DNA from: Bradyrhizobium sp. 141
GTDB taxonomy: Bacteria; Pseudomonadota; Alphaproteobacteria; Rhizobiales; Xanthobacteraceae
Assembly: GCF_023074055.1 (NCBI RefSeq)
Contig: NZ_JADPKR010000082.1
Coordinates: 124,001 to 188,000 of the forward strand
Length of the DNA stretch: 64,000 nt
Direction of reading: 5' to 3'
Positions 8,135 to 18,330 of the stretch are shown here, piece after piece. Both the position numbers and the translations under genes were made by a program. Within the stretch, counting starts at the first letter, position 1. The number at the start of each line of letters is the position of its first letter. The notes beneath the pieces are model-generated. The model ran no database searches and was not told the origin of the DNA. It saw only the letters and a list, made by a program, of their open reading frames with translations.

Positions 8135-9304
8135 ATGGCCAGGATCAGGGTGGGACTCGTCGGCTGCGGCTTCGTGTCGGAGCTGCACATGTATGCGTTC
8201 CGGCGCGTCTATGGCGTGGACGTCGAGGTGGGGGCGGTCGCTGCGCGCGGCGATCACGTCGTCGCATTCGCTGATCGCCATAACATCCCGCGCGTCTATC
8301 GCAGCTTTCCCGAGCTGATCGCAGACGGCGAGCTCGACGTCATCGACATCTGCACGCCGCCCAATCTTCATGCGGAGATGATCGTCGTGGCGATGCGAGC
8401 CGGCAAGCATGTGATCTGCGAAAAGCCGTTCGCCGGCTATTTCGGCCGTGACGGCGATGCGCAGCCGATCGGCAAGCATGTGCCGAAGGCGCTGATGTAT
8501 GAGCGCGTTATCGAGGAGATGGACGCCACCCGCGCCGCGATCGAGCGCACCGGCAAACTCTTCATGTATGCCGAGGACTGGATCTACGCGCCGGCGGTGA
8601 CCAAGACTGCGGAGATCCTGAGAGCGACCAGGGACAAGGTCCTGTTCATGAAGGGCGAGGAGAGCCATTCCGGCTCGCATGCGGCCCACGCCGCGCAATG
8701 GGCGATGACCGGCGGCGGCTCGCTGATCCGCATGGGCTGTCACCCGCTCTCGGCCGTGCTCTATCTCAAGCAGGTCGAGGCCAAGGCGCGCGGCGAGGCC
8801 ATCCGCGTCGCCAGCGTCACCTGCGATGTCGGCAACGTCACCGCCGGCCTCAAGCCCGAAGAGCGCACCTACATCAAGGCCAATCCCGTCGACGTCGAAG
8901 ACTGGGGCACGCTCACCGCCACTTTCTCAGACGGCACCAAGGCGACCGTGTTCTCCGGCGACATGATCATGGGCGGCGTGCGCAACCTGATCGAGACCTA
9001 CACCAGCGGCGGCTCGCTGTTCGCCAACATCACCCCCAACACGCATCTGATGAGCTACCAGACCAGCGAGGAGAAGCTCGCCTCTGTCTACATCACCGAA
9101 AAGGTCGATCGCAAAACCGGCTGGCAATATGTCTGCCTCGAGGAGGAATGGACGCGCGGCTATCTGCAGGAGATCCAGGACTTCATGGAATGCGTGGCGA
9201 CGGGCCGGCAGCCGCTGTCAGACCTCGCGCTGGCCTACGAGACGATCAAGGTGAATTACGCGGGCTATTGGGCGGCGGAGGAGGGACGAAGGGTGGTGTT
9301 GTAA
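8135..9304 (+). CDS. Gfo/Idh/MocA-family oxidoreductase
   Basis: NAD(P)-dependent sugar- or cyclitol-type oxidoreductase of 389 residues. The N-terminal Rossmann fold shows VGLVGCGFVSELHM (residues 6-19). The conserved EKPFAG at about residue 103 carries the family lysine, preceded by DICTPPNLHAEMIVVAMRAGKHVICEKP. The C-terminal alpha/beta domain covers the rest (for example ADDWG-like and FSDGTKATVFSGD segments). AGGGGGCG lies just before the ATG. There are no pathway genes next to it, so the substrate is unknown. Confidence 0.88.
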   Translation: MARIRVGLVGCGFVSELHMYAFRRVYGVDVEVGAVAARGDHVVAFADRHNIPRVYRSFPELIADGELDVIDICTPPNLHAEMIVVAMRAGKHVICEKPFAGYFGRDGDAQPIGKHVPKALMYERVIEEMDATRAAIERTGKLFMYAEDWIYAPAVTKTAEILRATRDKVLFMKGEESHSGSHAAHAAQWAMTGGGSLIRMGCHPLSAVLYLKQVEAKARGEAIRVASVTCDVGNVTAGLKPEERTYIKANPVDVEDWGTLTATFSDGTKATVFSGDMIMGGVRNLIETYTSGGSLFANITPNTHLMSYQTSEEKLASVYITEKVDRKTGWQYVCLEEEWTRGYLQEIQDFMECVATGRQPLSDLALAYETIKVNYAGYWAAEEGRRVVL

Positions 9305-9396
9305 AGGGATCGGCGGAGCCGCAGTGTGACCTCGCCTCGCTTGCGGCAGGGCATCGCAAATGAGCTTTGCACCTGGGGTGCGATAGTCTCGACATC

Positions 9397-9483
9397 GTCA
9401 TGGCCGGGCTTGTCCCGGCCATCCACGCCTTGCGACGCAGCGCAAAGAACGTGGATGCCCGGGACAAGCCCGGGCATGATGAC
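9397..9483. repeat. Intergenic inverted repeat (family B)
   Basis: Two arms face each other: GTCATGGCCGGGCTTGTCCC at the left and GGGACAAGCCCGGGCATGATGAC at the right, each with an internal palindrome (GCCGGGcttgtCCCGGC and CCCGGGacaagCCCGGG). It lies between the convergent genes ending at 9304 and 9543, where a bidirectional transcription end would be useful. The remainder of this gap contains only a fragment of repeat family A. Confidence 0.8.
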
Positions 9484-9542
9484 CTCTTCTGACGGTCCAT
9501 ATGCGATTCCCCTCCCGCTTGCGGAGAGAGGCGAAGAATTCT

Positions 9543-10853
9543 TCACGTCCCGTAGGTCGACCCCTTCGGCAACGGAAACACCGGGTCCTGCGTCCTGATG
9601 TTGGTCGGCCACACCACTGAAATGTGCTCGCCGGCGTTCTGCATCACCACCGGCGTCGAGCGCTCGTTCTGGCCGGAGAGCGGCGTGCCCGGCGGGAAGA
9701 ATTTCACGCCATAGCCCTGGATGGTGCCGCCGGCGGGGATGTCAACGTCGAGCGCTGCCTTGCGAATGGCCTCGGGCTCGAAGCTGCCGTACTTCTCCTT
9801 GGCGACCGGCAGCACGTTGTTGAGCAGCACCCAGGTCTGGTTGAAGCCCATCGAGCAGTGCGGCGGCACGTCGGTGGCGCCGGTCTTGGCCTGGTAGCGC
9901 GAGACCATGGTCTTGATCAGCTCGCCCATGCCCGGCGCGAGTTTGGCCGGATCGAGCAATTGCGCCGGCACCGGATCGATGTTGCAGAAATTGTCGATGT
10001 CGGGGCCGAAGGTGGCGCGCAGCTTGTCAAGCTGGCTGTAGCCGGCGCCGGCCCCGAACAGCATCTTGAAGCGCAGGCCGCTCTCGCGCGCCTGGCGCAG
10101 GAACAGGGTGATGTCCGGATTGTAGCCGGCATGCGAGATCACGTCGGCCTTGGCGCGCTTGATCTTGGTGACGAGCACCGAGAGGTCGGGTGCGGAAGCC
10201 GAATAGCCTTCGCGCAGCACGACCTGGATGCCGGCTTGCTTGGCGTAGGCCTCATCGGCTGCGGCGACGCCGACGCCGTAGGGACCGTCCTCATGGATCA
10301 GCGCGACCTTGACGTCCTTGGCGTCCATGCCGAGCTTGCCTTGCGCATGCTCGGCGATGAAGCCGGCAAAGGCCTGGCCGTACTGGTCGGAATGGATCTG
10401 CGCGCGAAACACATATTGCAGGTTCTTGTCCTTGAACACGGCGGTCGAGACCGCGGTCGTGATCCAGAGGATCTTCTTCTGCTGCTCGACCTTCGCCGCC
10501 ATCGGCACCGCATGCGCGCTGGAATAGACGCCGTTGATGATGTCGATCTTTTCCTGGCTGATCAGCCGCTCGGCCTCGTTGATCGCCACATCGGCCTTGC
10601 TCTGCGAGTCCGCCGCAACAGGCACGATCTTGGTCTTGCCGCCGATGCCGCCCTTCTCGTTGACGAGGTCGATGGCGATCTGTGCGCCGACCGAAGAAGC
10701 GACCGAGCCGCCGGCCGCGAACGGGCCGGTGAGGTCGTAGATCAGGCCGATGCGCAAATTCTCGGCCTGCGCCTGGGCCCTGGTCCAATCGAGGCTGAGT
10801 GCGGCGGCGGCAGCCGCCGAGCTCTTCAGCAGCTGCCTGCGTGAAGTCGGCAT
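9543..10853 (-). CDS. ABC transporter substrate-binding protein, Liv/Urt type, Tat signal
   Basis: Periplasmic binding protein of the branched-chain amino acid type, 436 residues. The start at 10853 is preceded by GGGAGGA with good spacing and gives a twin-arginine signal (MPTSRRQLLKSSAAAAAALSL). The mature protein begins ENLRIGLIYDLTGPFAAGG, the classical Peripla_BP_6 opening, followed by VNEKGGIGGKTKIVPVAADSQSKADVAINEAERLI. No permease or ATPase genes adjoin it, so it is an orphan receptor that must share a transporter encoded elsewhere. The ligand is unknown; amino acids, amides and aromatic acids are all bound by this family. Confidence 0.87.
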   Translation of the reverse strand: MPTSRRQLLKSSAAAAAALSLDWTRAQAQAENLRIGLIYDLTGPFAAGGSVASSVGAQIAIDLVNEKGGIGGKTKIVPVAADSQSKADVAINEAERLISQEKIDIINGVYSSAHAVPMAAKVEQQKKILWITTAVSTAVFKDKNLQYVFRAQIHSDQYGQAFAGFIAEHAQGKLGMDAKDVKVALIHEDGPYGVGVAAADEAYAKQAGIQVVLREGYSASAPDLSVLVTKIKRAKADVISHAGYNPDITLFLRQARESGLRFKMLFGAGAGYSQLDKLRATFGPDIDNFCNIDPVPAQLLDPAKLAPGMGELIKTMVSRYQAKTGATDVPPHCSMGFNQTWVLLNNVLPVAKEKYGSFEPEAIRKAALDVDIPAGGTIQGYGVKFFPPGTPLSGQNERSTPVVMQNAGEHISVVWPTNIRTQDPVFPLPKGSTYGT

Positions 10854-11033
10854 CCTATCCTCCCTCAAAACCGTCTTATCATTGGTTGTTATTTTTTTGC
10901 GAAGTATGGGGAGCGCGACGACGGAAAGTCAACATGGCGAAAGTCGAGGTCTGTCGTCCACGAATAGAACGCAAATGCGAAATGAGCCGCCAACGGACCC
11001 GCTCGGGATGATACAGGGACGCGATGCCGCGCG

Positions 11034-13544
11034 TCACAGCTTCAAGCGGCGGGCGAGGTAGCGCGCGGTCTTTCCGCCGGCTCCGGCGATTTGATGCGGC
11101 GTTCCCGATGCCACGATACGGCCGCCCTCGTCACCGGCGCCGGGGCCGAGATCGATGACCCAGTCGCTCTGACAGACGACGTCCATGTCATGCTCGACCA
11201 CGACCACGCTGTTGCCGGCGTCCACGATCCGCTCGAGCTGGGCGATCAGCCGCTCGACATCCCGTGGATGCAGCCCAGTCGTTGGCTCGTCCAGGACATA
11301 GAGCGTATGACCCCGTTGCGGGCGCATGAGTTCGGTCGCCAGCTTGATCCGCTGGGCCTCGCCACCGGACAATTCGGTGGCGGACTGGCCGAGGCGGATA
11401 TAACCGAGGCCGACCTCGCGGACCACCGACAGCGACCGGTTCAGTGCCGCATCGTCGCGGAAGAAGTCGAAGGCCTCGTCGACCCGCATCGCCAGCACGT
11501 CTGCGATGGATTTCCCGCGGATCTTCACCTCGAGCGTCTTGTCGTTGTAGCGGGCGCCCTTGCAGGTCGGGCAGGGCGCGTAGACGCTGGGCAGGAACAG
11601 CAGCTCGACGCAGACGAAGCCTTCGCCCTCGCAGGTCGCGCATCGGCCTTTCGCGACATTGAACGAGAAGCGACCGGCATCGTATCGGCGGGACTTTGCC
11701 TGCGGCGTCGCCGCGAACATCCGCCGTACATGGTCGAACAGGCCGGTATAGGTCGCAAGGTTGGAGCGCGGCGTACGGCCGATCGGCTTCTGGTCCACCA
11801 CGACGAGGCGATTGATCAGGTCGAGGCCCGCGATAATCTTGCCGCCCAATGTCTCGACCGAGGGGGCGAGGCTGTCGTCGTCGGCTTCGGCGGGAAGTGC
11901 ATGGCCGAGATGCGCGGCCACGGTATCGACGAGGAATTGGCTGATCAAGCTCGATTTACCCGAGCCCGACACGCCGGTGATGCTGGCGATGATTCCGAGC
12001 GGAATGTCGACGTCGAGGCCGCGCAGATTATTGCGGGCCACGCCCCTGAGCTTCAGATGTCCCTTCGGCTCGCGGCGGACCGTCGGCAGCGGCGGTCGTG
12101 GATAAGCGAGATAGCGGGCGGTTCGCGACTGCTCGATTTGACCGAGCCCTGCCGGCGGCCCGCTATAGAGAATGAGTCCACCGCCTTCGCCGGCGTCAGG
12201 CCCGACATCCACCAGCCAGTCGGCGTGACTGATCACCTCGATTTCGTGCTCGACCACGAAAATCGAATTGCCTGCGTGCTTCAACCGGTCCAGTAAGCGC
12301 AGCAGCGCCTCGGTGTCGGCGGGATGCAGGCCTGCGGACGGCTCGTCGAGCACGTAGACGACGCCGAACAGGTTGGAGCGGACCTGGGTCGCAAGACGCA
12401 ACCGTTGCAACTCGCCCGGCGACAGCGTGGGCGTGCTGCGTTCGCAGGCGAGATAGCCAAGACCGAGGTCGAGCAGGACGGTCAGCCGCGCCGACAGATC
12501 CTCGCAGATCCGCCTGGCAACGACGGTCTTCTCCGACCTGTCCGTCGAGGCAGTTGCGAACGGCTTGACCAGTTCCTGCAATTGCTTGAGCGGCAGGTGC
12601 GACATCTCGGCGATGTCGAGGCCGGCGAACTTGACCTTGAGCGCCTCGGGCTTCAGCCGGGTGCCATGGCAGGTCGGGCAATCCCGCGTGATCATGAATT
12701 GCGCGACGCGGCGCTTCATCATCGCGCTCTCGGACTTGGCGTAGGTCTGCATCACGTAGCGTTTGGCGCCGGTGAACGTGCCCTGATAGCTCGGCTCTTC
12801 CTTGCGGCGCAGGGCGCGTTTGACTTCGATGGCGTCGTAACCGGCATAGACCGGAACGGTCGGCTGCTCGTCGGTGAACAGGATCCAGTCGCGATCCTTT
12901 TTGGGCAGCTCCCGCCAGGGCTTGTCCACGTCGTAGCCGAGCGTGGTCAGGATGTCGCGGAGGTTCTGCCCCTGCCAGGCGCTCGGCCAGGCCGCGACGG
13001 CGCGTTCGCGAATCGTCTTGGTGTCGTCGGGCACCATCGACTTCTCGGTGACGTCGAGCATCCTGCCAATGCCGTGGCAGGTCGGGCAGGCCCCCTCGGG
13101 CGTGTTCGGCGAGAACGCTTCCGCATAGAGCATCGATTGTCCCCGCGGATAATCGCCGGCGCGGGAATAGAGCATCCTGAGCAGGTTCGAGATGGTGGTC
13201 ACGCTGCCGACGGATGACCGCGTCGTCGGCGCGCCACGCTGCTGCTGGAGCGCGACCGCGGGCGGCAGGCCCTCGATGTCGTCGACTTCAGGGACTTGCA
13301 TCTGGTGGAAGAGCCGCCGCGCGTAGGGCGATACCGACTCCAGATAGCGCCGCTGGGCCTCGGCGTAGATCGTCCCGAAGGCAAGCGAGGATTTCCCGGA
13401 GCCCGACACGCCCGTGAACACGACGAGCGCGTTGCGAGGAATGCGAACGTCGACGTTCCTGAGATTGTGCTCGCGCGCGCCGCGCACCCGCACGAAGCCG
13501 TCATCCTGCATCAGGCTGTCGGTTTGTCTTGGTCGATCGTCCAT
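11034..13544 (-). CDS. UvrA-like ABC ATPase (class II UvrA / drug-resistance type)
   Basis: Protein of 836 residues with two ABC ATPase modules. Module one has Walker A GVSGSGKSS at 45-53, signature LSPGELQRLRLATQ and Walker B VYVLDEPSAGLHP. Module two has GVSGSGKSS, signature LSGGEAQRIKLATEL and LYVLDEPTTGLHP. CxxC zinc modules are visible (CPTCHG twice; CATCEG and CPTCKG in the second half). Housekeeping UvrA is about 940-970 residues, so this is a shorter class II protein, which often lacks the UvrB-interaction insert. GGAGGAGGCGAG precedes the ATG. It may protect DNA against particular adducts or antibiotics; a canonical uvrA is expected elsewhere. Confidence 0.88.
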   Translation of the reverse strand: MDDRPRQTDSLMQDDGFVRVRGAREHNLRNVDVRIPRNALVVFTGVSGSGKSSLAFGTIYAEAQRRYLESVSPYARRLFHQMQVPEVDDIEGLPPAVALQQQRGAPTTRSSVGSVTTISNLLRMLYSRAGDYPRGQSMLYAEAFSPNTPEGACPTCHGIGRMLDVTEKSMVPDDTKTIRERAVAAWPSAWQGQNLRDILTTLGYDVDKPWRELPKKDRDWILFTDEQPTVPVYAGYDAIEVKRALRRKEEPSYQGTFTGAKRYVMQTYAKSESAMMKRRVAQFMITRDCPTCHGTRLKPEALKVKFAGLDIAEMSHLPLKQLQELVKPFATASTDRSEKTVVARRICEDLSARLTVLLDLGLGYLACERSTPTLSPGELQRLRLATQVRSNLFGVVYVLDEPSAGLHPADTEALLRLLDRLKHAGNSIFVVEHEIEVISHADWLVDVGPDAGEGGGLILYSGPPAGLGQIEQSRTARYLAYPRPPLPTVRREPKGHLKLRGVARNNLRGLDVDIPLGIIASITGVSGSGKSSLISQFLVDTVAAHLGHALPAEADDDSLAPSVETLGGKIIAGLDLINRLVVVDQKPIGRTPRSNLATYTGLFDHVRRMFAATPQAKSRRYDAGRFSFNVAKGRCATCEGEGFVCVELLFLPSVYAPCPTCKGARYNDKTLEVKIRGKSIADVLAMRVDEAFDFFRDDAALNRSLSVVREVGLGYIRLGQSATELSGGEAQRIKLATELMRPQRGHTLYVLDEPTTGLHPRDVERLIAQLERIVDAGNSVVVVEHDMDVVCQSDWVIDLGPGAGDEGGRIVASGTPHQIAGAGGKTARYLARRLKL

Positions 13545-13683
13545 CTCGCCTCCTCCGGCTCCCGTGAGGGATCAACCGCAGGATCGCAGGATGGGTCCCA
13601 TCATGCCATGGGGGAGTGCTGTAGAAAGCAGCGGGCGCCGGCGGCTTCGCGGCGCCCTGCTTGATCGTGCTTGGCTCAGTGCC

Positions 13684-13804
13684 GTAGGGTGGGCAAAGGC
13701 GCAGAGCGCCGTGCCCACCATCTCGTTCCGCGTCAAGGAATCGTGGGCACGCTTCCGCCTTCGCTCTTCGAGCTACGGCGGACAAGTCGCTTTGCCCACC
13801 CTAC
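13684..13804. repeat. Intergenic inverted repeat (family C)
   Basis: Long imperfect inverted repeat with outer arms TAGGGTGGGCAAAGGCG and CGCTTTGCCCACCCTA and inner arms GTGCCCAC and GTGGGCAC. It fills the 276-bp gap between the UvrA-like gene and the SMP-30-like gene, both on the minus strand. Its size and layout match the dispersed GC-rich palindromic units seen in rhizobial genomes. Confidence 0.8.
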
Positions 13805-13820
13805 GATAGCGGTGCTTGTC

Positions 13821-15056
13821 TCAACCGGGCCCCGCGCCTTGCGTCGCCGTGTACACCGCGTAGAGCGATTGGCTCGCCGCCATGAACAGGCGATTGCGTT
13901 TGGGGCCACCGAAGCAGACGTTGCCACACACTTCCGGCAGGCGGATGCGGCCGAGTAGCTTGCCCTCCGGCGACCACACGGTCACGCCGCTGTAGCCGAC
14001 CGCGCGTCCGGCATTGCTGGAGGCCCAGACATTGCCGTTGACGTCGCAGCGCAGGCCGTCCGGCCCGCACTTCACGCCGTCGATCACGCAATCGCTGAAC
14101 TTCTTGGGGTTGGACAGCTTGTTGTCGCTGCCGACGTCGAACACGAAGATCTCGCCCTTGCCGCCCGGCCCCGTGTCGCCCGGGCCTTTGCCGGTGGAGG
14201 CGATGTAGAGCTTCTTGTAATCGGGCGAGAAGCACAGCCCGTTCGGATCCGGCACCTGGTCCTCGGTGACGACGAGGTCGATGCGGCCCGAGGGATCGAT
14301 GCGATAACAATTGGTCGGCAGCTCGCGTTTGCCCGGTGTGAAACCGGCCGGCTGTCCGATCCGCGGATTGAGCTTGCCGCCCGGATTGCTCGGGCCGCCC
14401 TCGGCATCCGGCTCGCCTTCGTAGAGCTGACCGCCATAGGGCGGATCGGTGAACCAGTAGCTGCCGTCGGGATGCGCAGCGATGTCGTTCGGCGAGTTCA
14501 GCCGCTTGCCTTGATAGGCGTCCGCCAGCACGGTGGCGGTGCCGTCATGCTCATAGCGCGTCACCCGCCGCGTCAGGTGTTCGCAGGAGAGCTGGCGGCC
14601 CTGGAAGTCGAAGGAGTTGCCGTTGGAATTGTTCGAGGGCGAGCGGAACACGCTGACGCGGCCGTCGTCCTCGGTCCAGCGCATCTGCCGGTTGTTGGGA
14701 ATGTCGCTCCAGAGCAGATAGCGGCCCTGCGCGCTCCACGCCGGGCCTTCCGCCCACAGCAAGCCGGTGTGCAGGCGCTTGATCGCGGTGTTGGGCTGCG
14801 CGAGATCGTTGAAGGACGGATCGACCGCGATGATGTCAGGATCCCAGAAGTAAGTCGTCGGCGCGCCACGCGGGCTGAAATCGCGCGGCGGGGTGGTGAT
14901 GGTGGTCGGCGGTGCGGCGGGTCCGGTCTGGGCCAACGCGGCGCCGGCTCCCGCTATGGTGGCCGCACCGATTGCAAGTCCCTGTACGAGCATTCGTCGT
15001 GAAAGCGCAGCATCCTGGTCACGCTGCTCTTTGTCACGAGCCTCTTGGCGTGTCAT
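13821..15056 (-). CDS. SMP-30/gluconolactonase-family protein, exported
   Basis: Beta-propeller lactonase-like protein of 411 residues. The start at 15056 is chosen because GGGAGGA lies four bases upstream; the longer frame to 15335 has no such site. The N-terminus has SRRMLVQGLAIGAATIAGAGAALAQ, a Tat-like signal. Family segments are EGPAWSAQGRYLLWSDIPNNRQMRW, NSNGNSFDFQGRQLSCEH, LNSPNDIAAHPDGSYWFTDPPYG, PNGLCFSPDYKKLYIASTG and GPDGLRCDVNGNVWASS; these hold the Glu, Asn and Asp residues that bind the metal in this fold. It likely hydrolyses a sugar lactone or similar ester in the periplasm. Substrate unknown. Confidence 0.88.
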   Translation of the reverse strand: MTRQEARDKEQRDQDAALSRRMLVQGLAIGAATIAGAGAALAQTGPAAPPTTITTPPRDFSPRGAPTTYFWDPDIIAVDPSFNDLAQPNTAIKRLHTGLLWAEGPAWSAQGRYLLWSDIPNNRQMRWTEDDGRVSVFRSPSNNSNGNSFDFQGRQLSCEHLTRRVTRYEHDGTATVLADAYQGKRLNSPNDIAAHPDGSYWFTDPPYGGQLYEGEPDAEGGPSNPGGKLNPRIGQPAGFTPGKRELPTNCYRIDPSGRIDLVVTEDQVPDPNGLCFSPDYKKLYIASTGKGPGDTGPGGKGEIFVFDVGSDNKLSNPKKFSDCVIDGVKCGPDGLRCDVNGNVWASSNAGRAVGYSGVTVWSPEGKLLGRIRLPEVCGNVCFGGPKRNRLFMAASQSLYAVYTATQGAGPG

Positions 15057-15262
15057 CGCGTCCTCCCGATCATGTTCGCTGGCCGGTTGATCCGGCCGAG
15101 CAAGAGCGGAGGTTAATGCGGTCCGCAGCCGGTTGCGAGGGGTGGAATCGCGTCGTTCAAGCGGTGTCGGGTCGCAATCCCGACATATTCGGATGCGTTC
15201 GGAATGAATGCGCCAGGCGTCCGACTTGCGCCATTTGCTAGGCTCGAAAATGTTCCGCCGGC

Positions 15263-15646
15263 TTGAGCAAAAATTTGCTTGCGACAAAGCGCGGCACGCA
15301 ACGCGTTCGGCCCAGTTCAAGCCTTGATTTCGCACGCATTGCCGCGCAGAAACCGTCCCGGGGGCGGTGGACGGAGTTGATTGTGGCTGGCGTCGTCGTA
15401 TTGATCGTATTGCTGGGGATCGCGTTTGCGGCCGGCTATTTCACGCGTGAATTCATCTCCAACAAACGACGTGCGGAAGCACGCCGCTGGCGCGAGTATA
15501 ACGAGCCGGATTGGCTCCCCGCCAACGCGCCCGCCAACACCAACGAGATCGCGAGCGCCATCCCGGCCATACCCGTGGTCAACGGTGAGCTCGGCCAGAT
15601 GCTGAACCGCTGGGAGACGAGGGCCCGCGCCCGCCGCGCGGGATAG
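15263..15646 (+). CDS. Hypothetical single-pass membrane protein
   Basis: Frame of 127 residues starting with TTG at 15263. I do not recognise the family. A basic N-terminal third is followed by one clear transmembrane segment (LIVAGVVVLIVLLGIAFAAGYF, about residues 39-60) and then a charged stretch rich in Arg and Glu. It is divergent from the SMP-30 gene. The TTG start and lack of a strong ribosome binding site leave the exact start open. Its amino-acid composition and single membrane helix favour a real gene over a chance frame. Confidence 0.5.
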   Translation: MSKNLLATKRGTQRVRPSSSLDFARIAAQKPSRGRWTELIVAGVVVLIVLLGIAFAAGYFTREFISNKRRAEARRWREYNEPDWLPANAPANTNEIASAIPAIPVVNGELGQMLNRWETRARARRAG

Positions 15647-16253
15647 GTCGCGGTCTTCGTTGTGCTCGTAGCTCGGATGAGTGCTCGTAGCCCGGATGAG
15701 CGAAGCGCATCCGGGAGCTTCGTGGACGCCGTCCCTGGTATCGCTTCGCTCACCCGGGCTACAAGCGCTACAAGAGCTTGCGTTGCCCGACGGGCAACAC
15801 ACGCCAGCGCTGGGTCAATCAATGCGATCAAAATATTCCACTTTACCGAAATTCGGTTTCGGCGTATGTGTTGTCCATCCTGATCCGGCAAAAGGGGCGG
15901 TCGTACGTCGTCACGAGCCGCGGATCGGGTCGCGGTGGACGCAGCAGCGTCGTGCACGAGATGCGGGAGCAGGGCGGGATGAACCCCTTGAGGTCCCGGC
16001 GGCGTGCGGACGAACGGCGCCTGATGCGTACGGCCAAATCGCGTGGTCCCCGCTCTGCGCCGTCACGCGAAGGGCGTTGCAGCGCGTCCGGGACACAAGG
16101 AGGAGGGGGGCGAGCAATCAGGTCAGCCCCCTTGACCATCTTTTGGCGTTGCAGTTGCTGCCATTTTTCGTCTAGAAACAGGCCATTGAGCCTCCCGGCA
16201 ACCAACCGTCAACGGTTTTGGCCGAGGATTTGTGGGCTCAAAAGGGTCTGGCA
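15647..16253. other. Gene-free region upstream of leuA, with repeat and a Leu-rich frame
   Basis: About 600 bp without a convincing protein gene. It holds the inverted repeat at 15687-15762 and, near its end, a strong ribosome-binding-like tract AAGGAGGAGG (16097-16106) followed by a Leu-rich reading frame that ends at a TAG (16173-16175) but has no standard start codon. It probably contains the leuA promoter; no unambiguous -35/-10 was recognised. Confidence 0.5.
15687..15762. repeat. Intergenic inverted repeat (family D)
   Basis: Arms GTAGCCCGGATGAGCGAAGC and GCTTCGCTCACCCGGGCTAC face each other with GCATCCGGG between them. A truncated duplicate of the left arm lies just before it (CGTAGCTCGGATGAG from 15667). 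It is another dispersed GC-rich palindrome type, located after the gene ending at 15646. Confidence 0.75.
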
Positions 16254-16373
16254 ATGTTGATTCGCGGCCAAATCGAGGGGATTTCGGGGGAGGTGGCTCT
16301 GGCCGCCGCCACGATCCCGGCCGCGCTGCTGCCCACCCTCCTTATTGGCGGCCTTCTTCTTACTTGCCCCTGA
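16254..16373 (+). promoter_or_regulatory. Putative Leu-rich leader peptide of leuA
   Basis: A 39-codon frame, ATG at 16254 to TGA at 16371-16373, with AAGGG seven bases before the ATG. It encodes a hydrophobic peptide whose second half is dominated by leucine (ALLPTLLIGGLLLTCP), including CTG CTG, CTC CTT and a run of three CTT codons just before the stop. CTT looks uncommon in the neighbouring genes, which favour CTG and CTC. The stop codon sits inside the left arm of a strong hairpin (16367-16410), 108 bp ahead of leuA. This is the layout of a leucine attenuator, in which ribosome stalling at Leu codons changes RNA folding. Function is inferred. Confidence 0.5.
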
Positions 16374-16410
16374 GGGCCGGCTGGGCGCCATGCGCCTGGG
16401 CGCTCAGGGG
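16367..16410 (+). promoter_or_regulatory. Stem-loop between Leu-rich leader and leuA
   Basis: Outer arms CCCCTGAG (16367-16374) and CTCAGGGG (16403-16410) pair perfectly, with an inner GGCGC/GCGCC stem-loop. An upstream pair GGCCGCC (near 16310) and GGCGGCC (near 16347) could form a competing structure. No U-tract follows, so if it regulates leuA it need not be a classical intrinsic terminator. Confidence 0.5.
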
Positions 16411-16481
16411 TTGGTCGAGATCACCGGACACCTCAAGCGCCCAGACGATTGAACGGCGCAAAAGCTCAAAAGGAATTTGAA

Positions 16482-18044
<1,563 letters not shown>

Positions 18045-18068
18045 CGAGCGAAGCTGCGGGTTGTTGCA

Positions 18069-18188
18069 CCTCTCCCGCTTGCGGGAGAGGTCGGCGCGCA
18101 GCGCCGGGTGAGGGTTCTTCCCTCACGGGGGCTGTCCCGATGCGGAAACACCCTCTCCCCAACCCTCTCCCGCAAGCGGGCGAGGGAG
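18069..18188. repeat. GC-rich intergenic palindromic repeat (family A, second copy)
   Basis: Same type as the element at 6534-6690: CCTCTCCCGCTTGCGGGAGAGG at the left and CCCTCTCCCGCAAGCGGGCGAGGG at the right, with GTGAGGG and CCCTCAC pairing inside. It lies directly after leuA and probably marks its transcript end. Confidence 0.8.
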
Positions 18189-18330
18189 TGCAGTTGCGTT
18201 CGCGGTGAGCGTGAATACCAGCCCTGCTAAGGGCCAATAGCGGCTCCGTCTCCCAGCCGCTATTGATGCTGCCGGCATAAGGATTGGCCGCCCGCGCGCC
18301 GGGCGGCTTAGATAATGACAGGGAGAGAAT

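Noticed and set aside
11091..12296. 401-codon frame antisense to the UvrA-like gene
   Set aside because: Antisense shadow; the UvrA-like reading has both ABC modules intact.
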